A stretch of DNA of 64,000 bases from Pseudorasbora parva (taxonomy: Eukaryota > Chordata > Actinopteri > Cypriniformes > Gobionidae), in assembly GCF_024679245.1 (NCBI RefSeq), contig NC_090173.1:14325501-14389500 (forward strand), given 5' to 3'. A program made the position numbers and the translations under genes. The notes under the pieces were generated by a model. It saw only the letters and a program-made list of their open reading frames with translations. It was not told the origin of the DNA and ran no database searches. This document shows, piece by piece, positions 12,660 to 35,439 of the stretch (positions within the stretch are counted from its first letter, which is position 1; each line of letters begins with the position of its first letter).

Positions 12660-13740
12660 TTCCACTGAACCCTTTAATTTCAGTTTCTTTTAAAGCATAC
12701 ACAACAAGTGACTTGTTGATCTAATCCAGAGCTTTCCCTCTCTGAGCTGTATAAGCTAGTTCATCAAGGTCGATGCTAGACAAGGAGCTTAAAGAGGAAT
12801 AATGGGGCTGCAGGGGGAAGTCTGCGAAGTGGGAGACACAGCGGCAAAGTCAATAAAAAGATCTGGCCTGTAAGACTGAAGGCTGTTATTTGTATGGTAA
12901 TACCGAGCCAAGTGCCATCACTGAGCTGCGGGCCACTGTAGTCCCATTCTACCGGTTTAGATGAACGGCGCCGCTTGTGAAGCACGTTCTGCAAAAAAAG
13001 GTGTCAGTGTGTGACTGAGCATGATGGATGGAGTGTGTTTGCGTGTGTGTGTGCGAGAGTGAATTTGTGTGCGAGACTGGAGATGTTGATTTTATCATTT
13101 TGTTTGTGATTGGATGGTGTTTCGGCATGGCTTTGGAGTAAATCAAAGATAAAGAGTGGCAGTCACGTTCTCTTTTAATCAATGCCTGAAGCTTTATTTT
13201 AACTCTTGTTCAAAGCAAAGGCTAGACTGCTCGTTTTACAGTGAGAACCGTTGCATCAACCCACACCAGATCTGAAATGCTACAGCTATTCATGTAATAT
13301 TTCTGAGTCATGGGTTATTGTCAGAAACAGAAATGCTCTTGGTTTAATAGACTGGTGAGACGGTTTAATTTGGGCCTTCCATTATGTACTCGACACTGTC
13401 TGATCAAGGCTAGGTATGTATAAAAAAAGAACAGCTCACTAAAGAATATTACTATTTGGATCCTTATGGAGTGAGTAAATGCTGCTATATTTTTTAGTAG
13501 AGTGACAGTAATGCACTTTCAGATTTTGTAATGCAGCTTTCCTTGTCTTCTTTTTTTCCAACAGTATTGCATGACCAAATTCAGACTTCACGATATCAAC
13601 CCGATCTTGGTGCGGTCCATTTTAACGTAGGGTGTAGCCATTCGTAAATGAATATGGGTATCGGGACACAAGAATCAATCGTAGGGAAGCAACAGGCGGT
13701 CTGAATTTAAGAAGTTAGGTCAAAACGTGTATCCTGACCA
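12660..13740. other. KCNT intron, no feature recognised
   Basis: Mostly unique-looking sequence with a short GT-rich patch near 13035-13060. No exon was recognised. Confidence 0.4.
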
Positions 13741-14231
13741 TAGACTGTAAACAAATATGGACATAGTATTCATGACATCACCCATGGGATTCTGAAGAGC
13801 CGTTTTGAAGCGTAAAGTAGAGACTAGAGTCTCTCTACCGCGTCACTCCTGGGAAACAAACAATGGGCAAAGAGGCGGGGCGTGGGCGGAGCTGAGGTGA
13901 TGCGATGACTAACAGACAGCGGATAAATGGCTATCTGTCAATCAAAGTGACCACGCCCTTAATTATGCAAAACTTTAAGGCTTTATATAATGTAGACGAA
14001 TGATTTATTAAAAAAATTCACCCCCTCACAGTTGTCATGAAGGGCAAATTTAGCCATATAGACCAAAACCCAAAACTTTTTTTTTCCTACTGTACATTTG
14101 GGCCTTTTAACATGGGGCTCAATGAGATTCTGCTCTCTTCTGGAGCCTGTTCCTAGTGGCCAGTCGATGAATTGCAGTTTAAGTCACTTCCGCATTGGCT
14201 TCAACAGAAACTGGGGGAGGTTGCCACTTGA
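13741..14231 (+). repeat. Dispersed fish repeat, copy B
   Basis: This is the inverted partner of 10795-11292 and shares the same ordered landmarks. It begins at ATAGACTGTAAACAAATATG. The two copies form an imperfect inverted repeat of about 490 bp separated by about 2.4 kb. Confidence 0.8.
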
Positions 14232-14249
14232 TCATGATGTAAAATGCTG

Positions 14250-16195
14250 TCTACATATAGAATTATTAAAAGAAATACTTAATAAAATGTCTCCTAGCTG
14301 GTTTAAGGTGTAAACATTTAACTTAGACGTTACAGTGTATAATATTCCAATATATAATCAATAAATAGTCCCATACATGACGACAGATCTGAATATTCAC
14401 TGACAACCCCCACCACAACAACAATAACTGACAACCCTCCCGCCCCAGTTTTAATGCTTTTCATATTTTGTATAATTTCCCATTTTCAGAGACCTTTCAA
14501 GGCCACGTTAATATCCTGTGGGTGGGCTAACTTAGACATTTAATGTTTTTTTATTTTTTTATTAAATGGGCTAATGATGTTTTGATTGACGAAAAATGAA
14601 ATGATTAAAAAAACAATAATAATATGACTCCATTAATGAAAACATAGAGGTAATTAGATCTCTAGATACTGTCAATAATGCCGGTTTTCCGTTACGTTCC
14701 CGCTGGATCAGAAGAGGATGTCTGGAAGGCCCGGTTCCTGCATCTGCTGCCCAGAACCACATTCTGAGCTCAAGAAAATCATGGCAACTCACATGCTGCC
14801 ATTAACAGAACAAATGTGCTTTTAGTATTATGTCAATTACAGCTGGGAATCCATATAAGACATTAAAACCACAGTCCTGTTTATCTTTTGAGATTAAATA
14901 ATTGTCTTTTTTCCAACCAACACACGTCCGAATTAGCTGACATGCTTTACAGCAACTTGCAGATGCAAATTCTGATACATCCACAGCTCAGATGACGGCT
15001 CTTGAGCCTCCGTTGTTGGCGGTGTGAGCTTTTCAAAAGGTAATGGGGTTGGTTATATGGGTTATTCGACGAGGTACTCAAATAATCTGAACAAACACGC
15101 ACAGAGTACAGGGAAAGAGTATATGGTTCAAAACAAAAGTTCAAAAACACAAGTGTGTTTAGCTAGAATCAAGAGGGCATAAGTGGCTGACAGAGTGTTG
15201 TTGCATATATATGCGTAGGCATCCGTGTGTTTGTGTGTGTGTGTACACTAGAGACTTGCGTAGGAGATTAATAGAAGTGAGAGGTGTAAGACATGTAGGA
15301 CAAGATTTGGCTGCTGAATTAACCTGTCTGTCACTTTTAATCGCCGCTAGGCCTTCATTCCCCAGAACTTACTGTCTTCTGCTCAAACCTAATCAAGTCC
15401 CTCTGACACAACGTTTGTCAGGTATTTTCCTCAAATAGCTACTTGCTTCTCCCTAAAGTCTCTGTACCTTTCAGAAGAGTAAATGCGTCGGTCCTGTGAT
15501 GTAATCGAATGTTTATTAAAGATTCTCAGAATCACTTCAGTATAATTATGTCAAGATCAAAAGTTAAGTAAGCTGTTTAAAAAATAAATTTGACCCTGCT
15601 TACGGAAAAAAAAAAAACCTTCTTTGAACATTTTCCCTAATGCTTACATTAAGTGATGAAAATGTTATTCCTGAATATTCTCTAAATGTTACTTTTGAAT
15701 GTTCTTAAACAATTAATAATGCTCTGAGAACATTATTAAAGACCAGGGCTGCATGGGTTTCCCGATAACATTTTTTCTTACCACACTACGAAGACTCTAA
15801 AGGTATAACTTAACTAAAGGTATACCTTTTCTAGGCTTGTTCCCCGAACTATATCTTAGCAGGGTGCTAAAGGTTAACATCCTTCTCAAGTGCGACATTA
15901 CCAGGTGTTAACTGTGAGAGCGGTGCTGAATTGGATTATATCAATGGCTCAAAAATCAATGATTCACTCTATGCAGGGGCTGTTTCACTGCGTTATGTGA
16001 GAAAGCAGAATATTTGAAATTGCATTTATCAGGACCTCATATAAAAATAATCAAAATTGCAAATTAAATCCAACCCTGGATATTTTATATAAATATGAAA
16101 TGTCTATGCTCTCATGCCCAAGCATATCATGCATCAACCCACTACACTAACTGGCACTATGTAAGGGCATTGAAAGAGTAATTTATATTATCATA
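14250..16195. other. KCNT intron, no gene recognised
   Basis: No convincing exon. Bases around 15750-15900 (GGGTTTCCCGATAAC, then GGTATAACTTAACTAAAGGTATACC) resemble the end of a dispersed fish repeat. A short GT run lies at about 15225-15245. Confidence 0.35.
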
Positions 16196-16200
16196 ATATA

Positions 16201-16800
16201 CAGTATATTGCCAAAGGTTTTGGCACACCTTCTGTTACAGGAACTTTAGTGACATCCCATTCTTAATTTGTAGGGTTTAATATGGAGTTGGCCCACCCTT
16301 TACAGCTATAACAGCTTCAACTCTTCTGGGAAGGCTTTCCACAAGTGTGCTTATGGACATTTTTGGCCGTTCTTCTAGAAGCGAATTTGTGACGTTCAGG
16401 CACTGATGTTGGGCGTGTAGGCCTGGCTCTCAGTCTCCGCTCTAATTCATCCCAAAGGTGATCTATCAGGTTGAGGTCAGGACTCTGTGCAGACCAGTCA
16501 AGTTCCTCCACACCAAACTCTCTCATCCATGTCTTTATGGACCTTGCTTTGTGTGCCGGTGCGCAGTCATGCTGGAACAGGAAGGGGCCATCCCCAAAGT
16601 TTTTCCCACAAAGTTGGGAGCATGAAATTGTCCAAAATGTCTTGGTGTGCTGAAGCATTAAGAGTTCCTTTCACTGGAACTAAGGGGCCAACCCCAACCC
16701 CTGAGAAACAGCCCCACACCATAATATCCCCCTGAGCACAGATTCACCAATCATCCACCACAGAACACCATCACATGGATCACATGGAACCCCTTGAATT
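16201..16800 (-). mobile_element. Tc1/mariner transposon remnant with transposase C-terminus
   Basis: The plus-strand end CAGTATATTGCCAAAGG is preceded by TA, as expected of a Tc1 terminus. On the minus strand, about 16658-16317 encodes the last third of a Tc1-like transposase. It has the motif [11 protein letters not shown], then 34 residues to the position of the third catalytic acid in SPDLNLIDHLW. That residue is Asp where Tc1 elements of the DD34E class normally have Glu. The frame then degenerates and the other half of the element is missing, so it should be inactive. Confidence 0.82.
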
Positions 16801-16934
16801 GCAGTAGGCCACTGTGCATTGTCTATCTAGCTATCCACAGTGTGTTTGTTATGCATGTAAGGAGGTGATAGTGACAACACACAGAGAGGAACACCATGAC
16901 ATGGGATCTTCAGGGAAGAGGAATTACTGCCTCT

Positions 16935-17052
<118 letters not shown>

Positions 17053-17325
17053 TCGTGTTTCCATGTTTTATGGGGACATTCCATAGGCGTAATGGATTTC
17101 ATACTGTACAAACTGTACATCCTATCCCCTTACACTACCCCTGCCCCTAAACCTACCCATCACAGGAAACATTCTGCATTTTTACTTTCTCAAAAAAACT
17201 CCTTCTGTGCAATTTATAAGATGTTTTCCTCATGGGGACCTAAAAATGTCCCCACAAGGATAAGGATTTCGGATATTGCCATCTTTGTGGGGACATTTTG
17301 TCCCCATAACGTAGGGATTACAAGG

Positions 17326-17357
<32 letters not shown>

Positions 17358-17420
17358 ATTTTTAGGTTTTATGGGACAACCAAAAATGTTCCCACAAGGG
17401 ATGGCAATACAATAAATCTA
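17053..17420. repeat. Dispersed fish repeat with GGGGACATT words
   Basis: It contains TATGGGGACATTCCATAGGC, CATGGGGACCTAAAAATGTC, TGTGGGGACATTTTGTCC and a second CA run at 17325-17354. Related words occur at 50222-50270 and 25120-25210, so this repeat has several copies here, usually beside CA/GT runs. The class is not known to me. Confidence 0.6.
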
Positions 17421-17744
17421 TAAATACATAGTTTACAAATGAGCTGTAATTAAGTAAGTTTAATGTATATTTGGGAATGCAATATAATGAATGTGGCAGA
17501 TTCATTATATTGGCACATAATTTAACCAGATTTACCATAATAAGCATTTATAAACCTGCTGTCAACTAAACAGAGACAGTTTTACACCAAAATAAAAATT
17601 GGAGGGTTTAACACAACACAGGAAAGTGAATAGATTAGACATAGAGTTTAATATATGAACTTTATCATTGTGTAGAGTAAAATACAATTGCTATAATTTT
17701 TATTGTATTTCACAGAACAACTGTATTACAAAAAAATATGTCTA

Positions 17745-18110
17745 AAGAGGTATTATTATATATGTCACATGTATAGTCTGTTTCTGTCGTGCGTTTGTAT
17801 TCGTCACGTTTCTCTGTCTTAGTTTCCCGCCACTTGTCTGTTTCCTTGGTTACCCTCATTAGTTAATTCTGTTCCAGCTGTGTCCTGTTAATCAACTTGT
17901 TTTGGTTCCCTATTTAAGTTCATCCTCTTCACTCAGTCTTAGTCTGGTCTCCGTTTGTGTTAGCTGTTATGTTAACCCATTGTTTTTCGCAGTTACTTGC
18001 AGTTCTGTTCAATTGTGTAGTACGCTTATTCCTATGTTTATTGCCTGGTTTGCGAAACTTGAGCCAAACAGTGACAATATAGTTATAGTATTATGCTGTT
18101 GCTGATGTTC
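17745..18110 (+). other. Possible LTR-retrotransposon LTR fragment
   Basis: The stretch GTCACGTTTC...CCTTGGTTACC...TTCCCTATTTAAGTTC...CACTCAGTC has the composition of fish Gypsy-type LTRs, with a TATTTAAG promoter-like box about 170 bp in. Clear TG...CA ends, a target duplication, a primer-binding site and a second LTR were not found, so this is a weak call. Confidence 0.3.
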
Positions 18111-18139
18111 TTATATTTAAACTAATTGGATTCCTAAAA

Positions 18140-20620
18140 ACATGAGGGTTTAATCATAAATGTTTTGAAACACTATAACCACTACAAAGTGGTTTGAGTC
18201 CACTTTACAGTCCAGACACGAAGTCAATGTAAACTATGTTCAGTTTGATCACTAAAAGAGTTGAGTTGTTTTCTGTAAAAAAAAAAAAAAGTACATATCA
18301 AATAATGGTAGTTTTCATGTACCCGTTACCAAACCTCTGATGTCAAAACCTGACTCCTTTATTAAATCTGCATTTACCATTACGGATTTGCTCAAAACTT
18401 TTGTGATATTTTCTAAATGTCGATAAAAAAATGTGTGAAATCACAGCGTTTCCCATCAACTCCAAAATGTTGTTCATTTAGACCAATTTGGGAACACACA
18501 CGAAAACAAGAGGCGGGATTTATCATACAAACCAATCCTATCCGTCCAATCAACGCATGATGGAGGCATTTCCTCCTCTCACGTGACTTTAACCCATTCA
18601 TTCTCAATTAACCCCCCAACCACCGAACCCACTGCATGTTAAAAGCATTAAAAGTCAATGGGCTCAGGGGAGGCAAGACAGATCCTTGACAGTGTAACTT
18701 TAGAAAAACGAGTTACGATTTAGACACTTTTAATGTCACATTTTGTAATTTTGCATTGTTTTATTTTTGCAATATGAATTGTATTCTCATCCTATTTTTT
18801 GAGGAGGGACTGCCTCCCTTGCCTCCTCAGAGGAAACGCCTCTGAAACATATAGATGGAAAAGAGCAGATGATGGTTCTTCAGATTCTGATGATTCTTTC
18901 ATGCCGCAATATTAATAATGAAAGTAAATTATGATAGAATGTGGATTCCTTTAATGCCCACTTTCTGTTTACATTGGCATAAAGTGATTTCCATACTTGG
19001 ACTTTGCCTTTTGGCTTTACGAGGTCTTTAATTCAGAGCAGAAGGAGCCAGACATCCTTATTTGAGTCCTCGGGGAGACAGGTTGAGCAGGTTAATATTT
19101 CACACGCACACAGACACACACACGCACACACACAGAGAGAGAGTAGTGTATTGTAAGCTTTATGCAATGAAAGTGTTCAGTGGGTTGTCTGCACAGGAAA
19201 CAAGCTTCCCTATCTTTATCAGCTCTACTACAAAACGCATCCACAGGGAGAGCGACAGACCACGGCGTTTGCCACCCCCGCAAGCTCGCTGATAGGCAAA
19301 TAACATAATCAATCCCCAGTAGGTGAGAGTGATTAGATATGATTTCAGTAATGAGATCCCTTTGAAACTGTCAAATGGAGGCTGTTTCACATGTGGAATT
19401 ATCACCTGAAGTAGTTGCTCCATTTACGAAGGCATGTCCCCTACTTTTAACCCCCTTACGAATGAGCGCTCGCCAATTAGTGCATTTTAAACGCCCACTC
19501 AGGAAGACCAGAAGCGAGGGAGAAAACTCATTCTTATCTTTCTAAAGGACTAAAGTGTCTTGGTCCTCAGTCCTCACCTAGCAACAGTGTATCAAGCATA
19601 AAATGCTCATTTTTATGTTCCACTGTCTGGCTAAATGGCATATTTAGCTCATGTGTACGTTTAGCTGCTGGTAACACAGGATAATTGGCATCATTAAAAA
19701 AAGTTAATGTTAGATTTGCAACAGTTGGCAAATTATAAATGATAACTGATAAAGGTCAATATATTAGGACAGTCAACAATTCCTGTGATTAATATTTTCT
19801 GTTTAGCACATTAAAATCGTTTAAAATATTATTAATTTTTTTATCATTACACTTGATAATTTTGATCATTTAAAAAAATGTCATGGCCCTAGGAATATTT
19901 TGTTGTAATGTGTAATATAACAAACCTTTTTTTTTGTTTTTAGCATTGTTTTATATGATTAAATATTGGTAAGTTTCATTAAAAAAAATTTTTTTAGAAC
20001 AAAAGTTTTTTTTTTTTTTTTTTACATTAGGATCACATTTCAGAACAATGAGGAAAACAGATGACAAGGAACTTTATTGAGTCCATCAACACCCCTTTAA
20101 AGCTTCAAAGTCCTGATGTAGCTCATCCTGGGTTGACATTTTATTCAGCAACATTAGATCGTTTTGATTTATATGCTTTTTAATGTTTATGATCGCGTCA
20201 GAGACGCATAAATGTGTATTGAGTCTTAAAGTGACAGCAGCCTAATAAACCTGCGACAGTCAGTTGAGCAGAGAACAAAAAAAGAGAAAATGCTCACTTG
20301 ACTGAATAACTTTTGTAGCTGTAATAAGGATAAATATATATATTTAATTTATACAGTGAAGACAATACAGTGTCAATTTCCATTTAAATACTTTAGTACA
20401 TTTCTATACTATTTCTTACCTAAATATTACTGATAGACCTATCTGAAAAAAACTTAAAACACTGTTTGTTCCATTGTATTTGTGCTATTGCTTGTAATTT
20501 ATTTGTTCTTGTCTTTAAAAATGTTTAGACGTATTAGTTAGGCTATAGTTCTTATTATGCGATTAAAAATTGGAATTGGGAATTGGTAAAAGTTTACTTG
20601 TATGTAAAATGTTGGTGCTG
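18140..20620. other. KCNT intron with low-complexity patches
   Basis: No exon was recognised. It contains short poly-A and poly-T runs (18279-18292, 20008-20022), a CA-rich patch at 19100-19132 and a GGAGGCAAG/CTTGCCTCC inverted motif around 18668-18825 that may mark a decayed MITE. Confidence 0.35.
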
Positions 20621-20624
20621 AATA

Positions 20625-21020
20625 GTTTTAAAGGGTTAGTTCACCAAAAAAAAAATGTAAATGTTGCCATTAATTACTCACCCTCATGTCTTTCGAAACC
20701 AGTAAGACCTTTGTTTATCTTCAGAACACAAATGAAGATATTTTTGATGAAATCCGAGAGCTTTCTGACCCCTCCATAGATTGATTAACACTTTAAAGGT
20801 ACAGAAAGGCAGTAAAGACATCGGGGGGGAAAAAGTCCATGTAACTTGAGTGGTTCAACCTAAATGTTATGAAGCGACGAGAATACTTTTTGTGCGCAAA
20901 ACACAAACAAAAATACCGTTTTGATTCGACAATTTCTTCTCGTCTGCGTCAGTCTCCTACGCTGTTTACATTGTACAGTGCAGCGAAGCGATTCATCAGA
21001 ACGACCATTGGCTGCTCATG
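20625..21020 (+). repeat. Dispersed cyprinid-type repeat ('AAAGGGTTAGTTCACC')
   Basis: It opens with AAAGGGTTAGTTCACC and an A-rich tract, then ATTACTCACCCTCATGTC. Minus-strand relatives lie at about 38120-38181 (TGGATGAACTAACCCTTT) and 38560-38762 (GGGTGAACTAGCCCTC), and a fragment lies near 31960. I recall this as one of the commonest repeats of cyprinid genomes. Its class is uncertain. Confidence 0.65.
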
Positions 21021-21868
21021 TGAACAACACCAGCCAATAGTGAGCTGCCATATTTACACTGTATTTAAAATGTAAACCTAGGAGAATGGCACAGGACTGA
21101 CAGGGGGGAAAACCTACTTAATAGAGACATCCGTGGCAGTGTTGATATTAGTGGTACTGGCCTTCTTTTATAGTATAGGCTACTAAAAATATTTTATTTA
21201 AATATAGGCTACCCTCTTCATGTTTCCACATTCATTTGAAGACCTGATGATGCATTCCACTTACTAACTGCTAGATTAAATTGAATAAACAGGCAGTAAT
21301 AGCATCTGAGGTGTGCAATACATCATCAGATATTAAATGTGACACAAGCATGCACGGACACAAATTTGTCGGTTTGTTTTGATCCTGCTTTTGCTATCTG
21401 TAAAATGGCTGTTGAAGTCAAAGAGATCAAAATGTAACCAGGCTGCATAAAACAACTACGCATGATAGGATAAACACACAGGCTGCCTAGCTAGACATCA
21501 CAAGATGCTTAATAAGTTTTAAGAGACAGCCAGATGTATAAAGCTACACTCACACTGATAGTAGGTTACAGTAAAAGGCTGCCAATAGCCTATACTATAT
21601 ACTAATGCATTCCAATGATCCTATTACTACCAATAGCTATTGATCTAATTACCAGGTACTAATACTCTAATGTCAATTGGAATTTTTACTGTATGCCCAC
21701 ACTACTGAATCTAACACTACATAATAGGCTACTCGTACTATTACAATGCATATTAATTCTAGAGTAATTCCCTGTGCAAGTGCTCACACGCAGTTATTTC
21801 AACTGGAAGCATGTGTCATTGGTAAAGCACGTATGTAAACATAGGCTGAGGAGTTGAAGTTGCTCTAC

Positions 21869-21957
21869 CTGTCGTCCGCCTGCCAGTCCCCGAGCAACAG
21901 GTCTCGGAACCGGTACCGCGGCGGCAGCGGCAGAACCTCCTTCTCCAGCTCCACCAT
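21869..21957 (-). CDS. kcnt: KCNT-family Na+-activated K+ channel (Slack/Slick), coding exon 1
   Basis: KCNT channels are tetrameric potassium channels of the plasma membrane, opened by intracellular sodium, that shape neuronal firing. The exon reads [15 protein letters not shown], then RFRDLLLGD and WQADDR, and ends in AG before the donor GTAGAG at 21868. The [15 protein letters not shown] core followed by DDR matches the N-terminal cytoplasmic segment I know from KCNT1 (the Slack-A type start) and KCNT2. In both, the exon is followed by VQVEFY, which the splice phase allows. The start codon has A at -3 and G at +4. EVLP resembles KCNT1, while the initial MV and the WQ before DDR recall KCNT2, so the paralog is undecided. 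No later exon was found down to base 1, implying a first intron over 21.8 kb, though an eye scan could miss one. Confidence 0.82.
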
Positions 21958-22200
21958 AGTCGGCACGAATCAACGCGGGGTGGAAATTAAAACGCCTTCG
22001 CCCTCGTTTATCCCTCCGCTGTGACTGTTTCAGGTCGCTCGCACATATAAAGTGTTGTCATCACTCAGTAACGGAGACACGGATCCTCAGCAGCGACTGA
22101 GCAACTGGTGCCTCCCCGAGCTCACCCAAAACACTGACACAAGACCTCAGAGCGCCTGCCTGGACATCCTGCTCCACTGCTGACACAAGCGGTTACACAC
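21958..22200 (-). promoter_or_regulatory. Putative promoter and 5' UTR of the KCNT gene
   Basis: Sequence upstream of the KCNT start is much richer in GC and CpG than its surroundings (for example CGGCACGAATCAACGCGG and CCTCCCCGAGCTCACCC), as at a vertebrate CpG-associated promoter. No clear TATA box in the minus-strand orientation was found. This is an inference from position and composition. Confidence 0.45.
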
Positions 22201-23276
22201 CGGCTGTAACAGTTGCCAGTTATTGCTGCAGTGCATTATTTCACAATTGTCTAGTATTGATTGCTATTTTAGGGGTGGGGAAGTTCATTTATAATTCAGA
22301 TACTTGCAAGGCGTCTGAAGTACTAATGCTGCGTTGTAAAAATGCATAGCTCTGAGACGTCAATCAAAGCTCACTGTCAATAACAAAGCAGTTTTGTAAT
22401 TAAAATCCTGCCATATAATTGATTAATTTCACATCAGCTTTACCAAAAATAACGCATGATCGAATTTACACACAAAGTGGAGGGGGGCACCTGTTGCAGT
22501 GTTTGACATGCTTTAACCGCATGTATGCAGTTAACATAATTACCTAATCAAAATCAAAGAAGTCAGATTTCCACGCTGGAGTCAAATTAATTGCGTTGTC
22601 ACATTGGATTTCTCCACTGGAACAGAATCGAGTCTCAGATGATGCCGTCAATAATCCACAGTGAGATCTTGAGCGCTCTGCCCCTTAGTGGCTGCCTGTG
22701 GGAGAAGCCCAATGAATCTCCCCTGCTTTGCGACTGGAAGGATTCATACAGCATAACCTCGAGGTTTAAAGGTTTTGAGGCTCTTTTCAGACACAACTGT
22801 TCAGTGGAGGCGAACATTCTCATCATGCCAGTAAAACACAATAAAGAACATTCATGTAAAGGGTAATAAGGTTATGATATTAAACAATATAGATTACGCA
22901 CAATACTGTTCAAATTGTTGGGGTCGGTACTAAGTTATAATATAATAAGTTATTATAATACATAATGTACCAAGAATGCATTAAATTATTAATCATTACG
23001 TTACACCGGATGTAACCATGTTACACCAAGTTTCTATTTCAAATAAATGCTGTTTGAACTCCCTATTCATTGCCAAATCCATAAAAGAAAACTTTGTTTC
23101 TGCATAAATATTAAGCAGAACACCTGTATTGAACTTTGAAATGTTTTTGTACATCAAATCAGCATATAAGAATGATTTATGAAGGATCATGTGACACTGA
23201 ATATTCACAGAAAATTATATTTTACAATAGGCCTATATTCAAATAAGTTATTTAAATCTGTATGTGTGTGTGTTTG
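22201..23276. other. Intergenic sequence between the KCNT 5' end and qtrt1 3' end
   Basis: No gene recognised. Bases 23150-23210 (GAAGGATCATGTGACACTGA) belong to a dispersed repeat also seen near 28670-28740 in reverse and 46620-46665. Confidence 0.4.
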
Positions 23277-23290
23277 TATATATATATATA

Positions 23291-23322
<32 letters not shown>

Positions 23323-23343
23323 ATGTATGCATTTGTATAATAC

Positions 23344-23420
<77 letters not shown>

Positions 23421-23454
23421 TATATATATACACATTATATATATATATATATAT
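23277..23454. repeat. (TA)n microsatellite
   Basis: Long TA tract with short interruptions near 23290-23345 and 23416-23436. The TATATA...-coded Ile/Tyr frames across it are artefacts. Confidence 0.95.
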
Positions 23455-23677
23455 CTAACATTTCACAATATTATTGTTTTTACTGAATTTGGATAAAATA
23501 AATGCCGCATAAGATACTTTTTCAACAACATTAAACTTCCCAATTCAAAATGTTTCAACTGTATATAATATAGCCTACATGTATACGAAATCCCATAATA
23601 GTATTTATGGTTAAACTAAACAAGACTATATTGATAAAATTAATGATAAAATGATCACAAGAAATGCAGTTTAAAAT

Positions 23678-23680
<3 letters not shown>

Positions 23681-23749
<69 letters not shown>

Positions 23750-23772
23750 AAAAATATATATATATAATATAT

Positions 23773-23812
<40 letters not shown>
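23681..23812. repeat. Compound (CT)n-(TA)n microsatellite
   Basis: CT repeats run from about 23681 to 23747 and are followed by TA repeats to 23812, shortly downstream of the qtrt1 poly(A) signal. Confidence 0.95.
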
Positions 23813-23813
<1 letters not shown>

Positions 23814-23872
23814 CATACAAACACACCACATATGATCATTTTGGTGAAAAGACGGAAATAAAAAAAGAAGCT

Positions 23873-23878
23873 TTTATT
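23873..23878 (-). terminator. qtrt1 polyadenylation signal
   Basis: AATAAA on the minus strand, about 73 nt after the qtrt1 stop codon. It is the first canonical hexamer downstream and implies a short 3' UTR of roughly 90-100 nt. Confidence 0.7.
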
Positions 23879-23950
23879 TACAAAACAGGGATATTTCCAT
23901 TAAAAACAGCACGTCTTTCTCTTCTCTTCATGTCCCCTGATGTGGGCGTC

Positions 23951-34676
<10,726 letters not shown>

Positions 34677-35439
34677 TAATATCTAACTTAATAGGAGGAT
34701 ACATGTCTCGTTTATCACTTTCCAGCTGCGTTTTTCTACTCGATTCAGTTGGATAGGGTGTCATTCACAGATGTGAGTTACGCAGTTGACGTAAGCTGAC
34801 GCTCGTCTTCATTCATTGAAATGACTTGGGCGTAAGTGGAAGCGCAGCGCAAAAAGGGGAAGCTGGCGGCACAGTGCATTGCACACACAAACACATACAC
34901 ACACAGATGAAGTTATAGCCCTAGTGTCAACCTTGAGAGTTGAATTGCCTTAAAGGGAAATCAAAACCTCTAAGATATTCATTGTTGTGTCTTAAGCCGT
35001 CAAAGTCATTTCCTCGTTTAAAGTGGTAATGTGTTGAAAATGTGTGGTAAACTGACACTGACGTCATGTGTGTGCGTGTCCTTGTAAAATCTCTTAACAC
35101 GGTTGAGTAATTCTTTCAGGTAGTAATAACATTGTATTTTTAGGATATAATATGGTTGTAAAGGATTACTATCTGTTATAGAGATATTTGCTTGAGGTGT
35201 CTCAGAGAACAGTGTCACCACCATGGTTAATGCAACAAACTTTTTCCATAGCGACATTATTTTCAGGAGAACTAAGTACATTGCACTCAAGTTATTATTA
35301 CTGTAAAATGCCAGAATTATTTATTTTGGAGAGTTTAATAACTGTATTATTGCAATACACTTATGTTTGTAGTAATTACACCTCTAAATATGCTGTATTT
35401 CTATTTAAATTGCAATTTATAATTTCATAAAACGCATAA

